A stretch of 64,000 bases of DNA from Noviherbaspirillum saxi (GCF_003591035.1 NZ_QYUO01000001.1:1240001-1304000); one strand, 5' to 3'. Positions 17,519-26,837 are shown, numbered from the stretch's first letter. Program-made: numbers and translations. Notes: a model not told the origin generated them from the letters alone.

Positions 17519-18715
17519 ATGTTCCTCGATAAAAATCAGCCAGGCTCATTGGCCATATTCTGCAAAGTCGTCGATAACTATGGCGACATCGGTATCTGCT
17601 GGCGCCTGGCAAGGCAACTGCAACAAGAGCATGGGATTGCCGTCACCTTGTGGGTGGACGATTTGCAAAGCTTTCGGCGGATTTGTCCGGACGTCACGAT
17701 CAGCGCAGAAGTTCAACAGCTTGCCGGTGTGACGGTGCGCCACTGGTGCAATCAGGAGGGCGTATTTTCAGTTGGCGATGTCGACGATATCGTCATTGAA
17801 TTTTTCGCATGCGATATCCCGCCAGGCTACATTGTCGCAATGGCGGAACGCGATCCGCGTCCCGTGTGGCTCAACCTGGAAGGCTTGAGCGCCGAGGAAT
17901 GGGTTGAAGGGTGTCATACCTTGCCGTCACCCCATCCGCGCTTGCCGTTGACGAAATATTTTTTCTTCCCTGGTTTCACAAACAAAACGGGCGGCTTGCT
18001 GCGCGAATCTTCATTGGACGAAGCGCGTCGGCAATTTCAAGCAGACCCGGCGATCATCGCCGATTTTCTTGCGCAGTTTGGCGTCACATCGACGGAAATG
18101 GCGTCGTTGAAAGTGTCCTTATTTTGTTATCCGCACGCGCCAGTTTCGGCGCTGTTTAAAGCATGGCAAAGCGGTGATACGGCAATCACCTGCCTGGTGC
18201 CCGAGGGGGTTGCCGCAGACGCGGTTCAGGAATTTCTTGAAGGAGAGGGCAAACCGGGAGCGGCGCGAACACGCGGCGCGCTCACCGTACACGTCTTGCC
18301 ATTTGTCGCTCAACCGGACTACGACAAGCTTTTATGGGCGTGCGATCTCAACTTCGTACGTGGAGAGGATTCCTTCGTTCGTGCGCAGTGGGCAGGCAAG
18401 CCGTTCATCTGGCATATCTATCCGCAAGATGAAAACCTGCATCACAAGAAATTGCGCGCGTTTTTGCAACGCTACTCGGTCGGCACGCAAAGTTTGGCCA
18501 GACTCTCATTGCAATGGAATGGAGCGACGGCCGAGAACATGGAAGAGCAAGCCGACTGGTCCGCGCTATGGTCGTCATATCAGGCAGACATGCCAGACAT
18601 TACACGCAGGTCTGCCGAGTGGCAGCGGCAAATGTTGGGAAATGGTGATCTGGCATCCAACCTGCTGAAGTTTGTGCGTTCGCTTCAGTCGGTGGTCGCA
18701 GAAAAGAAGGTATAA
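17519..18715 (+). CDS. earP: EF-P arginine rhamnosyltransferase
   Basis: A 398-residue GT-B-type glycosyltransferase that moves rhamnose from dTDP-rhamnose to an arginine of elongation factor P. The N-terminal family pattern LAIFCKVVDNYGDIGICWRLA is near residues 11-31. Late segments such as CDLNFVRGEDSFVRAQWAGKPFIWHIYPQDE form the nucleotide-sugar site of EarP (old DUF2331). Its substrate gene efp follows on the same strand about 110 bases on, the usual arrangement. An ORF overlapping the start in another frame is not real. Confidence 0.95.
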   Translation: MFLDKNQPGSLAIFCKVVDNYGDIGICWRLARQLQQEHGIAVTLWVDDLQSFRRICPDVTISAEVQQLAGVTVRHWCNQEGVFSVGDVDDIVIEFFACDIPPGYIVAMAERDPRPVWLNLEGLSAEEWVEGCHTLPSPHPRLPLTKYFFFPGFTNKTGGLLRESSLDEARRQFQADPAIIADFLAQFGVTSTEMASLKVSLFCYPHAPVSALFKAWQSGDTAITCLVPEGVAADAVQEFLEGEGKPGAARTRGALTVHVLPFVAQPDYDKLLWACDLNFVRGEDSFVRAQWAGKPFIWHIYPQDENLHHKKLRAFLQRYSVGTQSLARLSLQWNGATAENMEEQADWSALWSSYQADMPDITRRSAEWQRQMLGNGDLASNLLKFVRSLQSVVAEKKV

Positions 18716-18716
18716 T
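18711..18716 (+). promoter_or_regulatory. Candidate -10 box upstream of efp
   Basis: A perfect TATAAT overlaps the earP stop codon, 110 bases before efp. No convincing -35 stands 16-18 bases upstream, so this is tentative. Confidence 0.3.
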
Positions 18717-18825
18717 GCGCGGTTAATCTATAACGTTTAAGTTTGATCGAACGTAAGCTTACGGCGCTGTTGGCCATGAGGCGACAGATGATTTTCATGC
18801 AACCTATTTTTTACGTACATTCTCT

Positions 18826-19401
18826 ATGAAATTCGCAAAAGAAATTCGTGTTGGCAACATCATTATGGTTGACAGCAAGCCTTTCATCGTGCTGCGTTCT
18901 GACGTCAACGGTTCGAGCCGCACCGGCTTCACTTACAAATGGAAGATGAAAAATCTTCTGACGAACGCGCCTCTGGAAAACGTATTCCGCGGCGACGACA
19001 AATTCGATGTCGTCGTTCTCGACAAGAAGCCGGTGACCTTTTCGTATTTCGCCGACCCGTTGTATGTCTTCATGGACGAAGAATACAACCAGTACGAAAT
19101 CGAAGAAGAAAACCTGGGCGATGCACTGCATTACCTGAAAGACGGCATGGAATGCGAAGCCGTGTTCTATGATGGCAAAGCGATTTCCGTTGAGTTGCCG
19201 ACGACTATCGCTCGCAAGGTGGTGTACTCCGAGCCTGCAGTCAAGGGCAACACTTCCGGCAACGTGCTGAAAGAAGCCAAGATCGAAAATGCCGTCGAGG
19301 CGCATTGCCATATCGTTCAAGTGCCATTGTTTGTCAGCCAGGACGACGTGATTGAAATTGATACTCGTACCAACGAATACAAGCGCGTGGTTCGTAACTA
19401 A
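18826..19401 (+). CDS. efp: Elongation factor P, Arg32 type
   Basis: A 191-residue ribosome-binding factor that rescues stalling at consecutive prolines. The loop tip reads NGSSRTGF, putting arginine exactly at residue 32. This is the position rhamnosylated by EarP, in contrast to the lysine of EpmA-modified or unmodified EF-Ps. The three-domain length and the ending [14 protein letters not shown] are normal. The ribosome site is weak. It is followed 20 bases later by a strong terminator. Confidence 0.97.
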   Translation: MKFAKEIRVGNIIMVDSKPFIVLRSDVNGSSRTGFTYKWKMKNLLTNAPLENVFRGDDKFDVVVLDKKPVTFSYFADPLYVFMDEEYNQYEIEEENLGDALHYLKDGMECEAVFYDGKAISVELPTTIARKVVYSEPAVKGNTSGNVLKEAKIENAVEAHCHIVQVPLFVSQDDVIEIDTRTNEYKRVVRN

Positions 19402-19412
19402 ATCACCAGAAA

Positions 19413-19451
19413 TTAAAAAAAACGCTGCCGATATCGGCAGCGTTTTTTTTT
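19413..19451 (+). terminator. Intrinsic terminator of efp
   Basis: A perfect 20-base palindrome CGCTGCCGATATCGGCAGCG (19423-19442) is flanked by A- and T-runs, so it may work in both directions. Confidence 0.93.
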
Positions 19452-19558
19452 GCTCATTTGTTTGATAGTCTTCGGAAGCGCGGCTTTGCAATCGCGCATC
19501 TGTGCGGTATAAACTGATGGCTGCCCTCCGTCATTTGTCACTATTGAAAGCCTTGTAC

Positions 19559-19942
19559 ATGAAGCGACTGCTGCCGATTGCTGTTTTGACCGCCACCTTG
19601 CTGACCGCCTGCGCTTCTTTGCCAGGATATTCGGACACGAGTGCTGTGGCTTCTTCGCCTGCGCCGGCGATGGCCTCGCACAAGCAATCGGCCAATTCGC
19701 CTCGCAACGCGATACAGATCCAGGATGGGGCTGGTGGCGTAACCGTGCAAACAGTCGAATTTCAGCCAGGCGTTTCATCCGCTTCAGTAGAGCGACTTGC
19801 AAGGCGCTTTGGCTGCACCGGTTCCAATGGAGCGGGTCTGGTGACCGAAAAGGGGCCGGTGGAGGTTTATCGCATGCGCTGCGACAACGGCACTACCTTT
19901 ATTGCGCAATGCGAGTTGCGGCAGTGCAGGCCGATGAGATAA
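19559..19942 (+). CDS. Putative small lipoprotein
   Basis: A 127-residue protein starting MKRLLPIAVLTATLLTAC with a lipobox LTAC, so it should be lipid-anchored after signal peptidase II cleavage. A Ser/Ala-rich linker follows, then a compact C-terminal part with four cysteines (FGCTGSNG, RMRCDNGTTF, CELRQC) that may form disulfides. The frame is open from 19502, but the lipoprotein signal fixes the start at 19559. I do not recognise the family. It stands alone on the plus strand between efp and an oppositely oriented oxidoreductase. Confidence 0.65.
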   Translation: MKRLLPIAVLTATLLTACASLPGYSDTSAVASSPAPAMASHKQSANSPRNAIQIQDGAGGVTVQTVEFQPGVSSASVERLARRFGCTGSNGAGLVTEKGPVEVYRMRCDNGTTFIAQCELRQCRPMR

Positions 19943-20152
19943 CGTCTCTTCTGTATCGATTTCGCTCCAGGTATGTATGAGCCCGTTCGGCAGTAGCTGG
20001 ACGGCCTGATTGAAGGAGCAATCCAGCCGGATTCTGCGTTTCGCTTTTCGACGATGGTGGCAAATGCCGACGAACTAATTCCATTCTTGGTCAGTATGGC
20101 AACGGGAAATTCGTCGGCCTCCCGCATTTGCGTTCAATAAACGGAAGTACAA

Positions 20153-20182
20153 AAAAATGGCACGGGATTCCGTGCCATTTTT
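20153..20182 (-). terminator. Intrinsic terminator of the oxidoreductase gene
   Basis: A 13-bp stem (20153-20165 with 20170-20182) and loop GATT. Read on the minus strand, it ends in a run of T's about 30 bases after the stop at 20213. Confidence 0.85.
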
Positions 20183-20212
20183 CATTTCAGGAATTTCGAG
20201 CAACAAGAATAC

Positions 20213-21247
20213 TTAGTTGTCGTCCGCGACCTGCAGAATAAGTTTGCCGAAGTTCTTACCCTCAAACAGCATCAGCAGCGCTTCCGGAAACTTGTCGATG
20301 CCCTGCACGATATCCTCGCGCGTCTTGAATGTGCCTTCCTTCATCCACTTCGCCATTTCGGCCACACCCAGGTGGTAGCGATCCGCATAGTCAAAGACTA
20401 CGATGCCTTCCATGCGTGCACGGTTCACCAGCAGGGACATGTAATTGGCCGGTCCCTTGACCGGAGTCGTATTGTTGTATTGCGAAATCGCGCCGCAAAT
20501 GACAATGCGCGCTTTCATTGCTAGCTTTGCCAGCACATGGTCGAGGATCTCGCCGCCGACGTTGTCGAAATAGACGTCGACGCCCTTTGGACAATGCGTC
20601 TTCAGGCCTTCACGGACGGACTCGTTCTTGTAATCGATGCAGGCATCGAACCCTAATTCGTTGACGACGAAATCGCATTTGTCCTTGCCGCCGGCAATAC
20701 CGACGACGCGGCAGCCTTTATGCTTGGCGATCTGGCCGACCGTTTGGCCGACCGCGCCGGCAGCGCCGGAAACCACTACGGTTTCTCCGGCCTTCGGTTG
20801 ACCTACGTCGAGCAGACCGAAGTAGGCGGTCATGCCCGGCATGCCAAGGGCGTTCAGATATTTGGGCAGCGGCGCCATCTTCGGATCAACCTTGTAAAAA
20901 GCGCCTGCCTCATCGTCTGCCTGGCCGATCCAGAATTGCTGGACGCCGATCGTACCCGAAACATAATCGCCTACCGCAAATTTCGAAGACTTCGATGCAA
21001 CCACCTTGCCGATGCCGCCTGCGCGCATCACTTCATCAATGGCAACCGGACGAATATACGATTTGCCTTCATTCATCCAACCGCGCATCGCCGGATCGAG
21101 TGAAAGATACAGTGCCTTGACGGCAATTTCGCCATCGGCAATCTCGCGTACTGGTTCGCTCGTCAATTTCCAGTCGGTGGGTTTGGGCATTCCGACCGGG
21201 CGCGCTGCGAGGCGGACTTGTCGGTTATCAGTGGTAACTGCAGTCAT
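20213..21247 (-). CDS. NADP-dependent, zinc-independent MDR oxidoreductase (CurA/LTB4DH type)
   Basis: A 344-residue medium-chain reductase. The nucleotide-binding loop VVSGAAGAVGQTVGQIAK is clear near the middle; no structural or catalytic zinc cysteine cluster is present. Markers YLSLDPAMRGWM near the N-terminus and GGEILDHVLAKL match the family of curcumin/2-alkenal double-bond reductases. The start at 21247 has a strong ribosome site (AAGGAG), so the longer open frame is not used. It likely reduces alpha,beta-unsaturated carbonyls with NADPH; the real substrate is unknown. Confidence 0.88.
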   Translation of the reverse strand: MTAVTTDNRQVRLAARPVGMPKPTDWKLTSEPVREIADGEIAVKALYLSLDPAMRGWMNEGKSYIRPVAIDEVMRAGGIGKVVASKSSKFAVGDYVSGTIGVQQFWIGQADDEAGAFYKVDPKMAPLPKYLNALGMPGMTAYFGLLDVGQPKAGETVVVSGAAGAVGQTVGQIAKHKGCRVVGIAGGKDKCDFVVNELGFDACIDYKNESVREGLKTHCPKGVDVYFDNVGGEILDHVLAKLAMKARIVICGAISQYNNTTPVKGPANYMSLLVNRARMEGIVVFDYADRYHLGVAEMAKWMKEGTFKTREDIVQGIDKFPEALLMLFEGKNFGKLILQVADDN

Positions 21248-21547
21248 TGTTGTCTCCTTGGTGGCGATGGGTGAAAGCACTATACCGCAAAATGAACGGT
21301 CGTGCTTTTTTGGAAAGTGTAACAGAGTAAAATCGTTTTGAACTTTCCTAGGAGCATGCGGACAAAGTGAGAAGCCGCAACATTGCCGCGGCTCAAGAGG
21401 TGGGGAGTTGGAGTCAAGGACTCTTTTTCCTGCAGCGCAAACGCGAGTTAAGTGTTGCCTCGTTTTCAATGTAACAGGAGTGCCGATGCATTCCATGACA
21501 TTGCGATCGCCACACGTACTAACCACACAGATTTTTTAGGAGTTCAC

Positions 21548-22084
21548 ATGCTTCGTTCCGAAACGCTCTTTGGCAAGCGCGATGCCAATACGCCAAACTC
21601 TCCCCTCAATACCGCCAGCGGCATCGTCCCGACCGGCACCTCGGGTCTCAGCAAGACTATCTCCGCATCCGTCGGCAGCGTCGGTTCCAGCACCAGCAAC
21701 GTTGACACGACTTCCAGCACCAACGAAGGCGGCAGCAAGTTGATCGTCGGACCGAATATCAAGCTGAAGGGCGTTGAAATCACCGATTGCGACACGCTGG
21801 TTGTCGAAGGCCGTGTCGAAGCAACCATCGATTCCCGCGTGATCCAGATCGCCGAGCGCGGTGCGTTCAAGGGTTCCGCAGAAATCGATATCGCCGAAAT
21901 CCACGGCGAATTCGACGGTGATCTGACAGTGCGCCAAAAGCTGGTCATCTATTCGACCGGCAAGGTGACCGGCAAGGTCCGCTATGGCAAGGTTGTTATC
22001 GAAGAAGGCGGCCAGTTGGCTGGCGACATCCAGGTTGGTACCGCAAGCGCGACCAAGGGCTTGTCCGTCGCAAAAGTAGGCTGA
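21548..22084 (+). CDS. Bactofilin (polymer-forming cytoskeletal protein)
   Basis: A 178-residue protein with a Ser/Thr-rich N-terminal tail of about 70 residues, then a right-handed beta-helix domain. This shows as repeated short strands such as DTLVVEGRVEATID, GAFKGSAEID, EIHGEFDGDLTV and GKVTGKVRYGKVVIEEGG. Bactofilins polymerise without nucleotide and scaffold cell-shape, stalk or chromosome-segregation proteins at the membrane. The ATG at 21548 has AGGAG in front; an earlier open frame is not needed. No M23 peptidase, its common partner, is adjacent. Confidence 0.9.
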   Translation: MLRSETLFGKRDANTPNSPLNTASGIVPTGTSGLSKTISASVGSVGSSTSNVDTTSSTNEGGSKLIVGPNIKLKGVEITDCDTLVVEGRVEATIDSRVIQIAERGAFKGSAEIDIAEIHGEFDGDLTVRQKLVIYSTGKVTGKVRYGKVVIEEGGQLAGDIQVGTASATKGLSVAKVG

Positions 22085-22446
22085 TAACCGCTGCATCAGC
22101 TGCGAACAGCGCGCGTCACAAACCTGGGTTTGTCTTAAAGGTCTTGTGACGCAAGCGCAAAACATTTTCACAATAATAAAGAAACCGACGCCAGCGCTTG
22201 GAGTAACCGCACTGGCGTCCGGTTTCCATGCATATCATTCGCCGGTAGACCAGATGTTTGCCGTCACTAGCCGGGCCGGACAGGTCTCGGATGACCCGGA
22301 TCACGCCTCGCGTATCCGGGTTTTCTTTTGTTCGTGAAGGCGGACGCAATCGAATGTCGGAGCTCGCGGCATGCCGGGCGCATCCAAGTAGTCGCGGCAT
22401 GCGACAATAGCGCACTTTGGTTTGCCGCAATATCGAAAATATCACC
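22085..22446. other. Intergenic region between bactofilin and purU genes
   Basis: Holds no convincing gene. One terminator-like hairpin is at 22294-22329. A short open frame of 63 codons in the middle has no ribosome site and no recognisable product. Confidence 0.6.
22294..22329 (+). terminator. Terminator-like hairpin after bactofilin gene
   Basis: Arms ACCCGGAT (22294-22301) and ATCCGGGT (22314-22321) with a 12-base loop, followed by TTTCTTTT. It lies 210 bases after the stop, which is rather far. Confidence 0.6.
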
Positions 22447-23316
22447 ATGACGCATCCGGAATATATTCTCACTTTGTCCTGCCCCGATCATCGCGGAATC
22501 GTTCACCGCGTCTCGGGCTTCCTCGCCGAGCATGGCTGCAATATCATCGATTCCGCACAGTTCGGCGATGCGCAGTCCCAGCTCTTTTTCATGCGGGTGC
22601 ATTTTGCAGCCGAAGATCCTGCGATAAGCGATACCACGCTGCGGCAGGATTTTGCCGCCGTTGCAGACGAATTGAATATGAATGCGCAACTGCATGATGC
22701 CGGTAAGAAGCCGCGCATGATGCTGATGGTGTCGAAGATAGGTCATTGCCTGAACGATCTGCTATTCCGCTACAAGAGCGGCTTGCTGCCGGTCGAGATT
22801 CCGGCGATCGTGTCCAACCATACGGATTTCTACCAGCTATCGGCAAGCTATAACATTCCGTTCCATCATCTGCCGCTGGCGGCCGGCGCATCGCCGGAAG
22901 CCAAGCGCGCACAGGAAGAGCGGGTGCTTGAAATCGTCAAGGCCAATGACATCGATCTCGTTGTGCTGGCGCGTTACATGCAGATCCTGTCGCCTGAAAT
23001 GTGCAATGCGCTCAAAGGCAAGGCGATCAACATCCATCATTCCTTCCTGCCGAGCTTCAAGGGCGCCAAGCCGTATTATCAGGCACATGAGCGCGGCGTG
23101 AAACTGATCGGTGCCACTGCGCACTTCGTTACCAGCGATCTGGATGAAGGTCCGATCATCGAGCAAGATGTCGAACGCGTCGATCATTCAATGGACCCGG
23201 ACACGCTGACCGCGATTGGACGCGATGTCGAATGCGTGGTGCTGGCACGGGCGGTGAAGTGCTTTGTCGAGCATCGTATCCTGCTGAACGGTCACAAGGC
23301 TGTCGTCTTCAAGTAA
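22447..23316 (+). CDS. purU: Formyltetrahydrofolate deformylase
   Basis: A 289-residue enzyme that hydrolyses 10-formyl-THF to formate and THF, balancing one-carbon units. It has an N-terminal ACT-like domain (LTLSCPDHRGIVHRVSGFLAEHG) and a C-terminal formyltransferase fold. The catalytic region carries HHSFLPSFKGAKPYYQAHERG and the DEGPIIEQD segment. The start MTHPEYILTL is where the family begins; the frame is open 10 codons upstream without reason to use it. Confidence 0.95.
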   Translation: MTHPEYILTLSCPDHRGIVHRVSGFLAEHGCNIIDSAQFGDAQSQLFFMRVHFAAEDPAISDTTLRQDFAAVADELNMNAQLHDAGKKPRMMLMVSKIGHCLNDLLFRYKSGLLPVEIPAIVSNHTDFYQLSASYNIPFHHLPLAAGASPEAKRAQEERVLEIVKANDIDLVVLARYMQILSPEMCNALKGKAINIHHSFLPSFKGAKPYYQAHERGVKLIGATAHFVTSDLDEGPIIEQDVERVDHSMDPDTLTAIGRDVECVVLARAVKCFVEHRILLNGHKAVVFK

Positions 23317-23378
23317 TCCGGGCAGGCACGACAACGGTGCGCGTTCTACACGGCGCACCGGTTCGAATTCCTTATCCG

Positions 23379-24050
23379 TTACGTCAGCACCCGCTTGAGC
23401 CAAGTGCTGATGTCATCCACTTCTTCCGGGCAAACCGAGTGCGGCATCGCATAGGAATGCCATTCGACCTGATAGCCAAGCGCCTCCAAGATGTCCCGTG
23501 ACTGCTCGGCACGGGACAGGGGAATGATGGGATCGCTGCGGCCATGAACAAGAAAGATCGGCGTGTCGTGATTGGCGCTGTGACGCTCGTCGGGTACCAC
23601 TGCGTGTAGCGGCAGATAGCCCGACAAACACAACAGGCCTCCCAGTTTTTCCTGATGACGCAGGCCAGTCTGCAAGGTCATCGCGCATCCCTGTGAAAAT
23701 CCCGCAAGAATGATCCTGTTCGCCGGAATCCCGCGCGCCTTTTCTTGCGCAATCAAAGTCTCGACCATCGTTTGCGATTTGCGCAAGCCTGCCTCGTCTT
23801 CGCGTCGCGTGAGGTCGGTCCCGAGAATGTCATACCAGGCGCGCATGACATAGCCATTGTTGATAGTGACCGGCATGGTCGGTGCGTGCGGAAAAACGAA
23901 GCGAATTCCCGGGCACCCGGTCAGATCGAGCTCACGCACGATGGGTACGAAATCGTTGCCATCGGCTCCCAATCCGTGCAGCCATATGACCGATACGCTG
24001 GGATCGGGCGTGGTGTCGAGCTGGATCATTTCCAGGGAGGTCGTTGTCAT
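23379..24050 (-). CDS. Alpha/beta-hydrolase carboxylesterase (phospholipase/carboxylesterase family)
   Basis: A 223-residue serine hydrolase. The oxyanion region is VIWLHGLGADGNDF, the nucleophile elbow is GFSQG near residue 120, the acid is in VHGRSDPIIP, and the histidine in YAMPHSVCPEE. This is the bacterial carboxylesterase group related to Pseudomonas EstB and eukaryotic acyl-protein thioesterases. It has no signal peptide, so it is cytoplasmic. It lies downstream of mogA on the same strand. Natural substrate unknown. Confidence 0.9.
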   Translation of the reverse strand: MTTTSLEMIQLDTTPDPSVSVIWLHGLGADGNDFVPIVRELDLTGCPGIRFVFPHAPTMPVTINNGYVMRAWYDILGTDLTRREDEAGLRKSQTMVETLIAQEKARGIPANRIILAGFSQGCAMTLQTGLRHQEKLGGLLCLSGYLPLHAVVPDERHSANHDTPIFLVHGRSDPIIPLSRAEQSRDILEALGYQVEWHSYAMPHSVCPEEVDDISTWLKRVLT

Positions 24051-24094
24051 CTGCTTCCTTCAGTCAAGCCGCCGCATATAGGCGCACGGCCTTG

Positions 24095-24712
24095 TTATTT
24101 TTGCCGGATTGCCGACTTGGGACGGAACGCCTTGCACACGGCGTCGTTGGTCTCGATATACGGTCCGCCGATCAGGTCGATGCAATAGGGGACGGCGGCG
24201 AAGATGCCGGCAACCACCTGCTTACCGTCCGCATCTTTCAAGCCTTCGAGCGTCTCCTTGATCGACTTTGGCTGACCGGGAAGGTTCATGATCAGGGCCG
24301 CATGATTCGCGGTTTCGCGAATGACGGCAACCTGGCGCGACAGGATGGCTGTCGGTACGAACTTCAGGCTGATCTGGCGCATCTGTTCGCCAAAGCCCGG
24401 CATCTCCTTGGTGGCGACCGCCATCGTTGCTTCCGGCGTTACATCGCGCCGCGCCGGGCCGGTGCCGCCGGTCGTCAGTACGAGGTCGCAGCCTACGGTA
24501 TCCACCAGTTCGATCAGCGCCTGCTCAATCTGCGCGCGTTCGTCCGGTATCAGACGCGTTTCCATTTTCCATGGGCTGGTCAGCGCCGAGGCAAACCAGT
24601 CGCGTAGCGCTGGAATGCCTTGGTCTTCATAGACGCCGCTGGATGCGCGATCCGAGATCGACACGAGGCCGATCAGCAGTTCGTCAGGATTACTCTTCTT
24701 CGGGTTCGTCAT
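24095..24712 (-). CDS. mogA: Molybdopterin adenylyltransferase
   Basis: A 205-residue protein of the MogA/MoaB fold. It begins IGLVSISDRASSGVYEDQGI, and the binding loop LTTGGTGPARRDVTPEA is near the middle, with NLPGQPKSIKETLEG later. It adenylates molybdopterin before molybdenum insertion. Its start overlaps the 3' end of yjgA by 23 bases, so the two are co-transcribed. Other moa/moe genes are not in the window. Confidence 0.92.
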   Translation of the reverse strand: MTNPKKSNPDELLIGLVSISDRASSGVYEDQGIPALRDWFASALTSPWKMETRLIPDERAQIEQALIELVDTVGCDLVLTTGGTGPARRDVTPEATMAVATKEMPGFGEQMRQISLKFVPTAILSRQVAVIRETANHAALIMNLPGQPKSIKETLEGLKDADGKQVVAGIFAAVPYCIDLIGGPYIETNDAVCKAFRPKSAIRQK

Positions 24713-25289
24713 GCTCGTCAGAGGTCGATGGTTGAGCTGGCTTTGCAGACTTGCCTTGCAGCTGCTTCAGAATCTGAAATATTTCTCGATAGGCTTTGGG
24801 AGGCTTGTTTTCCGCCTGTTCCTTGCGCGCATTGCGGATCAGCGTGCGCAATTGCTGAACGTCGATTTCGGGGTGCTGTTCCTTCAGGTCGGTCAAGGAC
24901 TTGTCGTCGGCGAGCAGTTTGTCGCGGCGGCGTTCAAGCGCATGCATGGCGGCCGTCTCGGCCTTGGATGCACCTTTCCAGCTATCGAGCACTTTCTGGA
25001 TCGCGGCGATTTCGTCTTCCTCAAGCGTGCGCATTTTTTTGCCGACGAACTGCATCTGCCTGCGCCTGCCTTCATGGTCCTTGATCTTCTGGCACTCGAG
25101 GATGACGTCGCGCACGTCTTCGGGCATGGGAACGCGCATGACGCGATCCTTGGGTTCATTGACGAGTTCTTCGCCGAGTTTCTGCAGCGCTGTCATGTCG
25201 CGCTTGAGCTGCGACTTGGACGGACGATCGTATTGCTGTTCAAACTCGCTCGACTTGAAGCCGACCGCACCTCTGTTTGGATTAACCAT
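24690..25289 (-). CDS. yjgA: YjgA/DarP ribosome-associated protein (DUF615)
   Basis: A 199-residue, highly charged helical protein. The family segments SKSQLKRDMTALQKLGEEL and RRRQMQFVGKKMR are clear. E. coli YjgA (DarP) associates with 50S precursors and aids late assembly. The start at 25289 (MVNPNRGAV) fits the family; the frame stays open further upstream, across the pmbA promoter region and start, without a ribosome site. It overlaps mogA and is divergent from pmbA, an arrangement common in proteobacteria. Confidence 0.93.
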   Translation of the reverse strand: MVNPNRGAVGFKSSEFEQQYDRPSKSQLKRDMTALQKLGEELVNEPKDRVMRVPMPEDVRDVILECQKIKDHEGRRRQMQFVGKKMRTLEEDEIAAIQKVLDSWKGASKAETAAMHALERRRDKLLADDKSLTDLKEQHPEIDVQQLRTLIRNARKEQAENKPPKAYREIFQILKQLQGKSAKPAQPSTSDEHDEPEEE

Positions 25290-25361
25290 GATGAATTGAA
25301 GCCATTCTGTAAACGACTGATATGATAACTGTTTTAAAACGATATCCAAAAAAACCGGCCC

Positions 25362-26726
25362 ATGAGCACACCCGTATTTACCCACAGTCACGACCAGCTC
25401 AAGCAGCTTGCAGAAGATGTCCTGCGTTTCGCCAAGGAAATCGGTGCATCCAATGCTTCAGTGGAAATCAATGAAGGGAATGGATTGTCGGTGGCGGTGC
25501 GCAAGGGCAAGATCGAGACCATCGAGCAAAACAAGGACAAGGGCATGGGAGTGACGGTATACCTCGGCCCAGAAAAGCATGTGCGCCGCGGCAATGCCAG
25601 CACATCGGATTTTTCCCAGACGTCATTGAAAGCAACGGTGGAAGCCGCCTACAACATTGCGCGCTTCACAGCTGAAGACGACTGCGCCGGACTGCCGGAC
25701 GAGGATTCGCTGGAGATGGATCCGCAAGATCTGGCGCTATGTTACCCATGGCTTATCTCGACCGAAGAGGCGGTGGCGCTTGCCACTCGCTGCGAAGCTG
25801 CGGCATTTGCGGTCGACCGGCGTATTGCCAATAGTGAAGGCGCCAGCGTATACGCGCAGCAGACGCATTTCGTCTATGCGAATTCGCGCGGATTCATGGG
25901 TGGCTATCCGGCGTCGCGGCACACGATCTCGGTGTCGCCGATCGCGGGCAAGGGCGCCAACATGCAGCGCGACGACTGGTATTCATCCGGACGTGACCCC
26001 GGCAAGCTAGCCCGGCCCGAAGATATCGGTCGCTATGCCGCCGAGCGAGCGCTCGCCCGTCTCAATGCGCGCAAGCTGGACACGCGCAAGTGCCCGGTAC
26101 TGTTCGAAGCGCCTTTGGCCGCGGGCCTGGTAGCCGCGTTCATACAAGCGATTTCCGGCGGCGCCTTATATCGCAAGTCGACCTTTCTGCTCGATTCGAT
26201 CGGCAAGCCGGTCTTCGCCCCGCATATTCAGGTGGTGGAAGATCCGTACATTATCGGAGCTGTCGGCTCGTCGCCGTTTGACGAAGAGGGTGTAAAAACC
26301 AACCGGCGCGAGATCGTGAGCGACGGAGTGGTGCAGGGATATTTCCTCTCTACGTATTCGGCTCGCAAGCTTGGCATGAAAACGACTGGCAATGCCGGTG
26401 GTGCGCACAACCTGACTTTCGCATCTACCCAGACCCGCCCGGAAGACGATTTCAAGGCGATGCTCGCCAAGCTTGGCACCGGCCTGCTGGTAACCGAATT
26501 GATGGGGCAGGGCGTCAACTATGTGACCGGCGACTATTCGCGCGGCGCATCCGGTTACTGGGTGGAGAACGGGGAAATCCAGTATCCGGTGGAAGAAATC
26601 ACGATTGCAGGCAACATGCAGCAGATGTTTCAGCAAATCGTTGCCGTCGGTGCGGATACGCTGGTGCGCGGGACCAGAACGACCGGTTCCATCCTGATTG
26701 AAAACATGACGGTTGCCGGAAGCTGA
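25362..26726 (+). CDS. pmbA: Metalloprotease PmbA/TldE subunit
   Basis: A 454-residue member of the TldD/PmbA family. The N-terminal part has VEINEGNGLSVAVRKGKIETIEQN, and the C-terminal half has GGAHNLTF, TELMGQGVNYVTGDYSRGASGYWVENG and a typical ending. PmbA (TldE) pairs with TldD, which carries the catalytic HExxxH; PmbA lacks it, as here. The complex degrades unfolded peptides and processes microcin and CcdA-type substrates. tldD is not in the window. It is divergent from yjgA across 72 bases. Confidence 0.95.
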   Translation: MSTPVFTHSHDQLKQLAEDVLRFAKEIGASNASVEINEGNGLSVAVRKGKIETIEQNKDKGMGVTVYLGPEKHVRRGNASTSDFSQTSLKATVEAAYNIARFTAEDDCAGLPDEDSLEMDPQDLALCYPWLISTEEAVALATRCEAAAFAVDRRIANSEGASVYAQQTHFVYANSRGFMGGYPASRHTISVSPIAGKGANMQRDDWYSSGRDPGKLARPEDIGRYAAERALARLNARKLDTRKCPVLFEAPLAAGLVAAFIQAISGGALYRKSTFLLDSIGKPVFAPHIQVVEDPYIIGAVGSSPFDEEGVKTNRREIVSDGVVQGYFLSTYSARKLGMKTTGNAGGAHNLTFASTQTRPEDDFKAMLAKLGTGLLVTELMGQGVNYVTGDYSRGASGYWVENGEIQYPVEEITIAGNMQQMFQQIVAVGADTLVRGTRTTGSILIENMTVAGS

Positions 26727-26837
26727 TCAGACCGACGCTTGTATCGCCTTCGCCGTCGCCCATTCTGCCGCGTAGAACGGGCGTGCAAGCCTCAGGCCAC
26801 GCTTGTCGCGGACCAGAGGCTTGCTGCGTGCCGGCGT

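Noticed and set aside
17376..17732. 118-codon plus-strand open frame overlapping the earP start
   Set aside because: Composition looks like an out-of-frame reading; earP at 17519 has the family N-terminus in the other frame.
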